Positions 7,652 through 16,700 of a stretch of DNA of 64,000 nt are shown piece after piece. The position numbers and the translations under genes are program-made. This stretch comes from JAVBSX01 sp031549565 (GTDB taxonomy: Bacteria; Planctomycetota; Planctomycetia; Pirellulales; Thermoguttaceae): positions 12,124-76,123 of the forward strand of contig JAVBPO010000065.1 of assembly GCA_031549565.1 (NCBI GenBank). Reading direction: 5' to 3'. The notes beneath the pieces were generated by a model that searched no databases, was not told the DNA's origin, and saw only the letters and a list, made by a program, of their open reading frames with translations. How positions within the stretch are numbered: position 1 is the first letter of the stretch; every line of letters begins with the position of its first letter.

Positions 7652-8725
7652 ATGCGTCGAGTCATTGCCTTGTTGCTACTTCTGTTATGTTGTTTGTTCA
7701 ACGCTCCTTTTGTTCTTTCCTCTGAAATGCGCGATATTTCTCCCGACAATTATCGAGAAATTCTTCCAGAACGTTGGTTGACATATCTTCATGCAATAGG
7801 AAATATAGAAGGAAAAATAACATATCGTTACTCACGAAACGGGCAAGATGATGGTAATTTCATGAACGAATTCATCTGTAACTACCCGTTTAAAGCAGAC
7901 ATTCGCGGTACGATTGCAGGCGGTGCGAACGCAGTTTCTGTAGATGGCAAAGATTATCGGTTCATTTTGGAGCGGAAGGAGCCTACGGACGCTTGGATGA
8001 TTGAACGAATTTCCATGGACACGCAACCGCTACCGACCTTGGAATCGTGGAATTTTCCCGAACATTTTCCCCTCGACAACGGCAAGAAAGAACCCGTCGG
8101 CTACAACATATTCAACACGCTCGGTGTCGGTTTGTTTGCTTATCAATCCCTACCAAATCTGCCCGATATTTTTCAAAACGAGCATTTCAAGGTCAACAAG
8201 GTCGAGTGGGTGGAAGACGAGGGAAAAAAGAGGTTGTTTCTCGATTTCGACTATACCTATGAGGATTTTCCACGGCACCTCAACATTGATCGAAAGAGTC
8301 GTCCTCATCTGAAACCTTTTTCCTTGCAAGGGCAAGTTTATCTTGAAACCGATTATTTTTTGATCGCAAAAGGGACGTTTCACCGTGTGTTTTTCGACGA
8401 TTGCCATTCGACGGTTGAATGCGAATACGATTGTGATACCTATCACGTTCCGTTGCCGAAAAAATACAATCTTGTGACTCACTATGATTTCAAGGACGAC
8501 AACATGAAAGGCGTTTTGGAGACGTATATCGATTTCGATCTTCGTGAAACGAATCCGAAGGATCCGAAGCGTTTCACGCTTTCGGCGTTCGGGCTTCCGG
8601 AGCCGGACTTCGGGCCTCGCCGCATGAGTCTGTTCCGAATCGCTATGATGGCGTTCGGCGGTCTGATGGTCCTCGTCGCACTCTGGAAAATGGTCGCGAA
8701 ACGTAAGGAGTCGAAAATATCGTGA
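7652..8725 (+). CDS. Exported protein of unknown function with C-terminal membrane anchor
   Basis: 357 aa. The N-terminal MRRVIALLLLLLCCLFNAPF is a signal peptide, followed by about 290 residues of mixed, beta-rich soluble sequence. A C-terminal transmembrane helix (FRIAMMAFGGLMVLVALWKM) then ends in a basic tail, VAKRKESKIS. The soluble domain probably faces the periplasm. The stop overlaps the next gene's GTG start by four bases (GTGA), so the two are translationally coupled. Codon use in the first two thirds is AT-richer than in the flanking genes, while the last part returns to the local style. A copy of its 3' end lies in the relic at 7065-7129. No known family recognised. Confidence 0.75.
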   Translation: MRRVIALLLLLLCCLFNAPFVLSSEMRDISPDNYREILPERWLTYLHAIGNIEGKITYRYSRNGQDDGNFMNEFICNYPFKADIRGTIAGGANAVSVDGKDYRFILERKEPTDAWMIERISMDTQPLPTLESWNFPEHFPLDNGKKEPVGYNIFNTLGVGLFAYQSLPNLPDIFQNEHFKVNKVEWVEDEGKKRLFLDFDYTYEDFPRHLNIDRKSRPHLKPFSLQGQVYLETDYFLIAKGTFHRVFFDDCHSTVECEYDCDTYHVPLPKKYNLVTHYDFKDDNMKGVLETYIDFDLRETNPKDPKRFTLSAFGLPEPDFGPRRMSLFRIAMMAFGGLMVLVALWKMVAKRKESKIS

Positions 8726-9243
8726 GAAAGTTTTTTCGCATGACGCTCCTCCTGTTTTTCTTGGGATCTTTCCTTGTTTTCACGGCTCTTGGCGTCGGTA
8801 CCTGGCGGTTTGGCGGACTCGGGGCGCTGTCGGCCTATTTGAAAGGGGAGGCGGTTTACCTCGCCCCGAAAGCGTTGGACATCGGATCCCACGAAGCGGG
8901 AACGAAAACCGTTGCAGTGTTCAAAATGACCAACCTGACACCAAAGGAAATCAGTGTCGTCGGCGAACGGTCCAGTTGCAGTTGTGCGTTTTCCGAGAAA
9001 ATCCCGATTTCCGTTTCGCCCGGCAAAACAACCGAAGTTCGCATCGGCGTCCGGCTTCCCGAACATGCGTCGACGTACGACCAAACTGTAACGCTCATGA
9101 TCGCGGAGCCGACACGTTTAGCCATGCATCCGGTCCGAATTACGGCAACCGTCTTGAATTCGGACTCCGTACCGGTTCCAACGGCGTCACTCGAGGGGGA
9201 GGCGAGCGAAGTTTTCGCCGATGAATTGATTCCTACGCCTTGA
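8722..9243 (+). CDS. DUF1573 domain exported protein
   Basis: 173 aa. An N-terminal hydrophobic helix (about residues 7-30) acts as signal or anchor, followed by a DUF1573-type Ig-like domain: KALDIGSHEAGTKTVAVFKM, then NLTPKEISVVGERSSCSCAF with the family's CxC pair. The domain is common in exported proteins of Bacteroidetes and Planctomycetes. The GTG start overlaps the previous stop, with AAGGAG at 8705-8710. It is coupled to the 357-aa anchored protein and probably works with it at the membrane. Function unknown. Confidence 0.85.
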   Translation: MRKFFRMTLLLFFLGSFLVFTALGVGTWRFGGLGALSAYLKGEAVYLAPKALDIGSHEAGTKTVAVFKMTNLTPKEISVVGERSSCSCAFSEKIPISVSPGKTTEVRIGVRLPEHASTYDQTVTLMIAEPTRLAMHPVRITATVLNSDSVPVPTASLEGEASEVFADELIPTP

Positions 9244-9441
9244 CGGTTTCCTTGTGGCCGAGCCGGACACGAACTCAAGGCTTTCGCCGAAAGTAAGTAA
9301 TCGGAGCAATCAGAAGGACGGGTTTTTCATTGAAAAAGAGGAGTCTCGCCTTTCGGGTATCCTTTACAACCATGGGGTTCGGGGTACATTGGGCGCTTCC
9401 TGTAAAGTCTGATTGATAGGTATCGAATTCGAGAGTTACCG

Positions 9442-10470
9442 GTGAAGTTAGCCCAGATTTGCGATCTTTCCTACTATCTTCCCGAGACGAAGCTGAGCAA
9501 CGAGGAATTGTTGCACGAGTTCTCCGGGTGGACCCGGGCGAAAGTCCTTCAGAAACTCGGAATCGACGAACGACCGATCGCCGCGCCCGAGGAAACGGCG
9601 GTCGATATGGGGTTGATCGCCGGGCAAAGACTCTTCGAGCAAGGGAAGTGCAGCCCCGAGGAAATCGATTTCCTCCTCTTTTGTACGCAGTCGCCGGACT
9701 ACTTCCTGCCGACTTCCGCGTGTCTGTTGCAGGATAAGCTCGGTTTACCACAAACCTGCGGCGCTCTCGATTTCAACCTCGGTTGCAGCGGGTATGTCTA
9801 CGGACTCGCGTTGTGTAAAGGGTTGGTCGAAGCCGGAATGTGTCGAAACGTGCTTTTTATCACTTCGGAAACGTACTCGAAATACATCAACAAGCAAGAT
9901 CGGGTCAACCGTCCGCTTTTCGGCGACGGAGCGAGCGCGACGCTGATTCGTGCGGTCGAAACGGATTCGCTCGAGCCGCTGATCGGTCCGTTCGTGTTCG
10001 GAACCGACGGCAGCGGCGCCGATCTGTTGATCGTCCCCGCCGGCGGACATCGTTTGCCGCGTAATGAAGAAACCGCGGTCGAAAAGCCGGACGGGCAGGG
10101 AAATTTACGCTCGCTTGAGCAGCTTTACATGCACGGGTCGAAGATTTTCACCTTCGCGTTGGAAAACGTTCCGACTTTGGTCGACGAGCTGTTCACACGG
10201 AGCGGAAAAACCCGGGAACAGATCGACTGTTACGTCTTTCACCAAGCGAACCGATTCATGCTGGAACGATTACGGCAACAGTGCGACTTAGACCCCAACC
10301 GCTATTTCAACGATGTCCAAACGCGGGGCAACACGGTTTCCAGCAGCATACCGATCGCAATGATCGACGCGCAAAACGCGGGAATGCTCCAGCCGGGCCA
10401 TACGGCGATGCTGGTCGGCTTCGGCGTCGGACTCTCTTGGGCGGCGGCTTTGGTCCGTATGCCGGGATGA
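9442..10470 (+). CDS. fabH: 3-oxoacyl-[acyl-carrier-protein] synthase III family (FabH-like)
   Basis: 342 aa. KAS III enzymes condense an acyl-CoA with malonyl-ACP to start fatty-acid synthesis. The catalytic triad is complete: Cys115 in LGCSGYVYG, His267 in VFHQANRF and Asn297 in RGNTVSSS. Translation starts at GTG 9442 (MKLAQICDLSYYLPE), the usual KAS III N-terminus. The stop overlaps the next ATG (ATGA, 10467-10470), so it is coupled to the C39-like gene. It could be a specialised ketosynthase III for a secondary lipid rather than housekeeping FabH, because acpP, fabD and plsX are not adjacent. A truncated, recently diverged copy of its first quarter lies at 6760-7013. Confidence 0.9.
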   Translation: MKLAQICDLSYYLPETKLSNEELLHEFSGWTRAKVLQKLGIDERPIAAPEETAVDMGLIAGQRLFEQGKCSPEEIDFLLFCTQSPDYFLPTSACLLQDKLGLPQTCGALDFNLGCSGYVYGLALCKGLVEAGMCRNVLFITSETYSKYINKQDRVNRPLFGDGASATLIRAVETDSLEPLIGPFVFGTDGSGADLLIVPAGGHRLPRNEETAVEKPDGQGNLRSLEQLYMHGSKIFTFALENVPTLVDELFTRSGKTREQIDCYVFHQANRFMLERLRQQCDLDPNRYFNDVQTRGNTVSSSIPIAMIDAQNAGMLQPGHTAMLVGFGVGLSWAAALVRMPG

Positions 10471-11087
10471 GCGAACATCATTCATTCGAGCGGCAAATTC
10501 CCTCGAAGACGGAGCGGCATTGCGGTGCAGCCGCGCTGTGCATGGTGCTTCGGGATTTCGGAATAGAGATTTCCCAGGCGCAAATTTGGGATGAAATCAA
10601 GACGCCGGTTTCAAAATCCCAGCCGAACGAATTCCGAATCGAGACGTTCCGTTTAGCATCGTTTGCCCGCAGCTTGGGAATTCACGCGATCCTCGGTCGG
10701 CTTCGGGATCCGTTCGCGTTTTTCGGGAACTGTCAGCGACCGGGCCCACCGGGATATCGGTTTCTACTCAATCACCGTATCCGATCCGATTCGCCGTTGG
10801 GGCATTTCACGGTTTTCGTGGGAATGAATTCCGAAGGGGACGTCCTACTTCATGATCCGCAAACGGGGCCGAACCGAATCATTTCCCGGCAAGAGTTGGA
10901 AACGCTTTGGAAGCCGTTCGGACCAAGCTGCGAAATTAGCGGCAACGTCGGCATTCTCTTTTACCGAGAGGACGCGAACGGATGGTCCGACCCGATCCAT
11001 TGGTCGACAATCTTTGTCCCGAAAGAAGCATCTGGCTCGGATTTGTCCCATTCTCCATCGATGCCGTCAACCACTTCTCATGCTTGA
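10467..11087 (+). CDS. C39-like papain-fold cysteine peptidase domain protein
   Basis: 206 aa. KTERHCGAAALCMVLRDFGI carries a nucleophile-type Cys followed by helix residues, as in C39 peptidases. GHFTVFVGMNSEGDVLLHDP carries the His and downstream Asp, completing a papain-like Cys/His/Asp set. There is no signal peptide, transmembrane segment or ABC transporter domain, so it is a stand-alone C39-like domain rather than a bacteriocin exporter. Its ATG overlaps the fabH stop (ATGA), implying co-translation. The substrate is unknown; an acylated or leader-bearing peptide handled together with the ketosynthase is one speculative possibility. Confidence 0.75.
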   Translation: MSEHHSFERQIPSKTERHCGAAALCMVLRDFGIEISQAQIWDEIKTPVSKSQPNEFRIETFRLASFARSLGIHAILGRLRDPFAFFGNCQRPGPPGYRFLLNHRIRSDSPLGHFTVFVGMNSEGDVLLHDPQTGPNRIISRQELETLWKPFGPSCEISGNVGILFYREDANGWSDPIHWSTIFVPKEASGSDLSHSPSMPSTTSHA

Positions 11088-11148
11088 CGAGCACGGATTG
11101 TTCGGTACAAAAGTATTTTTACGCTCCCCGCTAATTGACGAGAAAGTT

Positions 11149-13134
11149 ATGGACTTTTTTCAGCATCAGGACAACGCCCGGCGTCGGACGAAAACATTGG
11201 TCTTCTACTACATTCTGGCCCTGTTGGCCTTGACGCTCGCGCTTTACGCCTTGGTCGTGTTCATCGTCGTTCTTGCCCGACCGGATGGGTATGACACCTA
11301 TCTTGAGCGGATGAATTATTGCGATCCGGTTCTCTTCGTCCTCACGGCGTGCGGCGTCGGACTGCTCGTCGGCGGAGCGAGTTTCTTCAAATCGATCGAA
11401 CTGGCCGGCGGTGGTGGGGACGCTGTCGCGCAACAACTTGGAGGTCGCAAGGTCTCCTCTTCGACGACCGATTTTACGGAGCGGCGATTGCTCAACGTCG
11501 TTGAAGAACTCGCGATCGCGGCGGGAATTAATGTTCCGAATGTTTATATCCTCGATCACGAAGAAAGCATCAACGCGTTCGCCGCCGGTTTCTCTCCCAA
11601 CCACGCCGCGCTCGGTATCACCCGGGGCACGCTCAACTACCTGACCCGCGACGAACTGCAAGGGGTGATCGGGCACGAGTTCAGTCACATTCTCAACGGC
11701 GATATGCGGATCAATATTCGATTGATCAGTATTCTTTTCGGCTTGAATCTGCTCGTAATCATCGGTTCGATCCTCATGCGGATCATGTGGTACGCCAACG
11801 TCGGAAGTCGATCGAGCCGGGACGACAACAAAGGCGGCGCCGGAATCGCGGCGGTCGCTTCGCTTCTCGGGATCGGTTTGTGTATCATCGGCGCGGTAGG
11901 CATGTTTTTCAGCCAACTGATCCAGGCGGCGATTTCACGGCAGCGTGAATACCTCGCAGACGCTTCCGCCGTCCAGTTCACTCGCAATCCAGGCGGCATC
12001 GCCGGAGCCCTGAAAAAGATCGGTTGTCGTCGAGTCAGTTCGGCGATTCAGAATCCGAATTCCGGCGAAGCGTCCCACATGTTCATCGCGAACATCGGTG
12101 GTGTCAGTTCGTTCGCCGAACTGCTCGCGACGCATCCGCCGCTGGCCGACCGGATTCGCGCGATCGACCCGTCGTTTAACGGACAGTTTCCGGAAGTGAT
12201 TTACCCGGTTCAACTGAATGCCGACGACCTGAAGCGTCATACCCTGCCGCCGATCCAAGCGGGAACCGCTGCGGCGTCCACTCCGACTCCCGCTGCGGCG
12301 TCACCGAAACCGCAAGACCTCAATCCGCTCGGCATGCTCGAACGGATCGGGCAGCTTGACGCCAAACAGATCGCCGTAGCGTCCGCGCTGCTGGAAGAAA
12401 TGCCGGCGGAAGTTCAGAGCAACACCCGGGAACCGTTCGGGGCCAGAGCGGTGTTATTCGCGACATTAATGTCGACGGATCCCAAAGTTCGCGAAAGCCA
12501 ATGGACGATGCTCCGGCAAGGCGTCGAACCGCAATGTGTGGAACTCGTCCGAACCCTGCTCGACCGCTTGGCGAACACGTCGGTCGAATCGAAAATCCCG
12601 CTGGTCCAACAGGCCCTTCCGGCGCTAAGGCAACTGAGTCCGAACCAATATCGTACATTCCGGCAGGTCGTCGAAAAACTGGTCGCCGCCGACGGACAGA
12701 TCGATTTGTTCGAATACACGCTCCGCGGTTTACTCCTGAACGACCTGGACGTTCACTTCGGTTTGATACCGCCGAATCCGCCGAAGCTGTCAAGCGTTCA
12801 GGCCGCGACGCCGGCGGTGATCGCGATTCTCTCGAACCTCGCCTATTCCGGCGGATCGGATAAAACGGAAATCGAAAAAGCGTTCAAGGCCGGTTTGACC
12901 GAATTCGGGATCAGCGGATTTCTTCAGCCGGGCGATTCGTGTACGTTCGTCGGTTTCGACGCCGCTTTGAAAAAGCTTTCGCAATTCACGCCGGAGATCA
13001 AGAAGAAATCAATCGCGTCGTTTATGGCGTGCATCTCGGCGGACAACGTGATCACGCCTCGGGAAGGGGAACTGCTCCGCGCGATCTGTGCCATGCTCGG
13101 TTGCCCCATGCCGGTGTTTCAGCACACAAGTTAG
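11149..13134 (+). CDS. M48-family membrane metalloprotease with large C-terminal domain (paralog 1)
   Basis: 661 aa. Two N-terminal transmembrane helices (about residues 18-44 and 62-82) are followed by an M48/HtpX-like zinc protease domain. It has HEFSH at residues 176-180 (GVIGHEFSHILNGDM), a further Glu ligand in SRQREYLADASAVQFTR, and two more transmembrane helices near 190-210 and 240-262. Residues about 370-661 are a soluble helical region ending in a TerB-like fold (FMACISADNVITPREGELLR). The ATG at 11149 begins MDFFQHQDNARRRT, matching paralog 2 at 30041 (MDFFEHQKQARRRT). The frame is open further upstream, but that part overlaps the C39 gene. It is probably a membrane quality-control protease. 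The stop TAG lies inside repeat R6. Confidence 0.9.
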   Translation: MDFFQHQDNARRRTKTLVFYYILALLALTLALYALVVFIVVLARPDGYDTYLERMNYCDPVLFVLTACGVGLLVGGASFFKSIELAGGGGDAVAQQLGGRKVSSSTTDFTERRLLNVVEELAIAAGINVPNVYILDHEESINAFAAGFSPNHAALGITRGTLNYLTRDELQGVIGHEFSHILNGDMRINIRLISILFGLNLLVIIGSILMRIMWYANVGSRSSRDDNKGGAGIAAVASLLGIGLCIIGAVGMFFSQLIQAAISRQREYLADASAVQFTRNPGGIAGALKKIGCRRVSSAIQNPNSGEASHMFIANIGGVSSFAELLATHPPLADRIRAIDPSFNGQFPEVIYPVQLNADDLKRHTLPPIQAGTAAASTPTPAAASPKPQDLNPLGMLERIGQLDAKQIAVASALLEEMPAEVQSNTREPFGARAVLFATLMSTDPKVRESQWTMLRQGVEPQCVELVRTLLDRLANTSVESKIPLVQQALPALRQLSPNQYRTFRQVVEKLVAADGQIDLFEYTLRGLLLNDLDVHFGLIPPNPPKLSSVQAATPAVIAILSNLAYSGGSDKTEIEKAFKAGLTEFGISGFLQPGDSCTFVGFDAALKKLSQFTPEIKKKSIASFMACISADNVITPREGELLRAICAMLGCPMPVFQHTS

Positions 13135-13186
13135 CCCCGTCGCCTGCGACGGGCAGCACACTGGTCGCCTGCGACGGGCGGCACAC
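13130..13186. repeat. Repeat R6 (partial, tandem), at the M48 stop codon
   Basis: GTTAGCCCCGTCGCCTGCGACGGGC followed after a short spacer by a second GTCGCCTGCGACGGGC. Full-length copies lie at 56069-56140 and 62979-63050. The TAG in its GTTAG edge is the stop codon of the M48 gene. Confidence 0.75.
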
Positions 13187-13254
13187 TCGCAATTTTCCGA
13201 AAGCGACAACCCCGGTCTCGGATGGGCTCTGAGCTGATACGCATTACCGGCCTC

Positions 13255-13282
13255 TTATTTCTTATTTCTTATTTCTTATTTC
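13255..13282. repeat. Heptamer tandem repeat (TTATTTC)x4
   Basis: Four exact copies of TTATTTC directly upstream of the BlaI promoter. The same heptamer, or its complement GAAATAA, recurs in tandem at about 24316-24340 and 24413-24429. Confidence 0.9.
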
Positions 13283-13302
13283 GCATTCTTCTCCTTTCTC
13301 TC

Positions 13303-13359
13303 TTGACAGCGATTCTACTGAGTAGTATACTGCGATCAGTATTACTACCCAGTAGAATC
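13303..13359 (+). promoter_or_regulatory. Sigma70 promoter and BlaI-type operator
   Basis: TTGACA (13303-13308), 17-bp spacer, TATACT (13326-13331). A large dyad overlaps and follows it: GATTCTACTGAGTAGTA (13311-13327) pairs with TTACTACCCAGTAGAATC (13342-13359) with one mismatch. Inside lie ATACTG and CAGTAT separated by CGAT. Each half contains its own CTACTnAGTAG-type site (13315-13325 and 13345-13355). BlaI/MecI repressors bind paired TACTA-type dyads of this kind, so autorepression of the following gene is likely. Confidence 0.85.
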
Positions 13360-13373
13360 CTTGGGAGAAAATC

Positions 13374-13766
13374 ATGGCGAAAAAATTGAATGAAAGAAAA
13401 CTCAAACTCGCTCCGGGTGAAATGGAAATCCTGGAGCTGCTCTGGTCGCAAGGGCCGGTCAATCTCGGGCAAACGGTCCAGTGGTTCCGGGATCGCGGTC
13501 GCAATCTCGCCTTAACGACGGTGCATACGCGGTTGAACCGGCTCGTCGGTAAGGGGCTCGTGCGGCGAGTCACGGAAAACCCGGCGACTTACGAAGCCGC
13601 GATCGAACGCAGCCGCGTTTCCGGACGTTATTTCGAGCTCTTTGAAGAGCTTTGTGGCCAAAATCTCGTGCCGCTCATGTCGCATTTGGCGGAAAAACGG
13701 GATTTCTCGAAAGAGGAACTCGCGTTTCTGGAACAACTCGTCGCGCAAAAGAAAGGAGCGAAATAA
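13374..13766 (+). CDS. blaI: BlaI/MecI family winged-helix repressor
   Basis: 130 aa. The N-terminal winged helix (about residues 10-80) has KLAPGEMEILELLWSQGPVN, then TTVHTRLNRLVGKGLVRR, the recognition helix and wing. The C-terminal helices (about 85-130) form the dimerisation region cleaved in BlaI/MecI after signalling. The ATG at 13374 has GGGAGA at a good distance. Its promoter contains a matching operator, and its stop overlaps the start of the M56 gene (TAATG), so the pair forms one regulated unit. In staphylococci this pair senses beta-lactams. In planctomycetes the output is unknown and no beta-lactamase lies nearby. Confidence 0.93.
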   Translation: MAKKLNERKLKLAPGEMEILELLWSQGPVNLGQTVQWFRDRGRNLALTTVHTRLNRLVGKGLVRRVTENPATYEAAIERSRVSGRYFELFEELCGQNLVPLMSHLAEKRDFSKEELAFLEQLVAQKKGAK

Positions 13767-16700
13767 TGCAACCGTTTTTAGAATTCCTGATTCGTTCCAC
13801 GCTCCTGCTGCTCATAGGTGGGACCATTGTGGGCTCGCTGCTTTATGTGTCCGGCTGCCGCTTGCCGAAGTGGAACCGGTTCGCGTGGGGATTCGTTTTG
13901 CTGCTCGGAATCGCATGCGTTCGCTTGCCGGTGGAACTGCCGCTGTTGACACCAGAGCCCAATGGAGCGTGGGCGCCCCGCCCGCACCCCGACGAAACGT
14001 GGACGCCCCCCCCGCAAAATGGAGTGTGGGCGACTCGCCCGCACGAATTCGAGAGCACTCCGAAAACCGAGCCGGCGTCGGTTTCGATTCCCGTCGCTTC
14101 TCAACCGATCGTCGTTGAAGAACCACAAACTCCACAACGAACATGGTCGGAGTTTTTCACGGCGTACGCGATTGAGCTCCTCTTTGCCGTTTGGGCGACG
14201 GGTGCGGCTTTGTTTTTCGCGGCGCAACTGTTTTACTGGTTCCGGGCGGTCCGACAGGCGAACGACACTTCGATTTCAGACGCGATATTTTTGAGGGAAT
14301 GGAACCGCCTGCTCGCCGATTACGGAATCGATTCTCGCCGAATCGAGCTGCGAATCGTGGAGCATCATGGGCCGGGCCTTTTGCGACTGTTCACGAAGTA
14401 CGTCGTGGTCGTGCCCGAGGAGCTTTGGGAAGAAGCTCCGGATCATGTGCGACTTGGAATCTTGAAACATGAACTTTCGCATTACCGGCACGGCGATCTA
14501 TTCAAGTCGTTCGTTTTGCGGACGATTACGCTTTTGCATTGGTTCAATCCGGTCGCGCATCACGCCGTGCGAAAATTCGACGAAGCGGCCGAATGGCGTT
14601 GCGACGCCGAAGCGTTTGGAGCCAATGAAGACGCGACCAGCGATTTCGCCGAAACGATGCTTCTTTTCCGCGACACCACGCCGGTCGTCGCCGTGTATCG
14701 GACCGCGTTTTGCGGCAACAACATCAAGCTCCGCGCGGAGCGACTGAACGAATTCACCCAAGGACAAGGAGATTCTCTGATGAAAAAAATCGCGATTTTG
14801 ACCATTTGTACGCTCCTGCTGTTGTTTGGCGCCGTACAAATCAAGTTGACCACAAGGAGTGTTGACGCCTCTCCCGCACGCGAAGCGGCGGAAAGTCTGG
14901 AAAATGAAGATATACGTGCAGGCGAGGCGCCCGCACTCCAGGACAAGACGCCCGCACACCAGGACGGATCCTCGAAAACCATCCCGCCGGAAATGAAAGT
15001 CGTCGTCAAAAACGAAGCCGGCGAGCCGGTCAAGGACGTTGGGCTTGAATTGAGCATCAGTTGGCCGGACGATGTATTTCATTCCGAAAAGACAACGGAC
15101 GAAAATGGTACCGCGATTCTCGATCTGTCCGAATTTGCGGATAAAAATCTGAATTATGTCGCACTTTGGGTCATTCCCAAGGAAAAATACATCGGCCAAT
15201 TTTTCGTTCGGAATCGAGTGGACGGGCAAGTCTCCGGTGTACCTCCCGAGCAAATTTTCATCGTAAAGCCCGGCGCTGTGTTCGGCGGAACGGTCGTCAA
15301 TGAACAAGGTCAACCGATCCCTGATGCCGGCATTAACAAGTACTATCAAGTCGATACCGGATTCGTGCCGAGAAAAACAAACGCCGAGGGAAAATGGTCG
15401 GTGGACACCGCCAAGCCCGATTGTCCCGAATACAAGTTTCAAATATCACACCCGGATTATCTCGACCTTGATGTCAACTACAAACAGGGAACGCCGGAAC
15501 TGGAGCGGCTGCGAAAGGGAACCGAACGGTTTGTGATGAAAAAGGGATACAATATCTCCGGCAAAGTCGTCGATTCCGACGGCAAGCCGATCGCTGACGC
15601 CAAAGTCGAACTCGGACACCAAAATCGCGGCTTTTATCAGCAGGGAAAAGAGTATTACCAGGAAACGAAAACCGATTCCGAAGGAAAGTACGTCTTTCCT
15701 TCTTCGCCGGGGGGGAGTAAAAACCTGATCGTCTCCGCTCCGGGCAAAGCTCCGCAGATTCGGCAACTGGAAATCAAAGGGAATCTCGAAGTTCCGGAAT
15801 TCCAACTCAAACCGGGCAACACGATCCAATTCAAAGTCGTCGATGCGGAAGGAAAACCGATTGAAGGGGCGTACGTTTCCCCCTATTCCTGGCAAGGTTC
15901 GGAAGAGTACATACAGTACTGGAAACTCGGTCTGAAAACCGATGCAAACGGGTTCTGCCAATGGACCGAAGCGCCGGAAGGAAACATCGGGTATTTTATC
16001 GGAAAACGGGGAATGATTCGCGAGAAAGACGTTTACGATTTAGCACCACGAAAAGAACCGTACACGATCACGCTTTATCCCGAGCCGATCTTTTCCGGGA
16101 CGGTCGTCGATAAGGACACGAAAAAACCGATCCCGAATTTTAACGTGACACCAGGCGCAAAGTTCGACGAAACATACACTCGCATGGTCTGGCAAAAGTC
16201 GTGGTCCAAGCCGGGTGAAAACGGGCGGTACACCTGCCCCGTCGAGTCGCACGCGTACGCTCTGGGACTCCGGGTCGAAGCGGACGGATATCTGCCCGCC
16301 GAAACGGAAGCGTTCGTCGGCGTTCACGGCGTAAAGACCGTCGATTTCGAATTGACGCCTGCGGAACCGATCCATGGTCTCGTGTTGTTGCCAGACGGTA
16401 AGCCGGCGGACGGCGCCGAGGTCCGGCTGATCGATTCCTCCAACGGTCGAGAAGACATTATCGACAACGATCTCAAAACCCGGATGGGGCCGGAATATCA
16501 GAGGGATTACCTGCGAACGCAATCGGATGGGAAATTTTCGTTTCGCCCGAGAAAAGAAGGATACGTGATCGTTTGTACTCACGAAAAAGGCTGTGCTCTC
16601 GTATTTCGCGACGATTTGAACGACGGTACGATCACGCTCAAGCCGTGGGCTCGGGTCGAATTGACGCTCATGAAAGGGAAACAGCCGCGTATCGGCCAGC

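Noticed and set aside
10852..11148. An upstream extension of M48 paralog 1
   Set aside because: Overlaps the C39-like gene; paralog 2 starts at the same MDFF motif, fixing the start at 11149.
13130..13186. Possible two-unit CRISPR-like repeat
   Set aside because: Only two units with a 9-base gap; it matches dispersed repeat R6 elsewhere.
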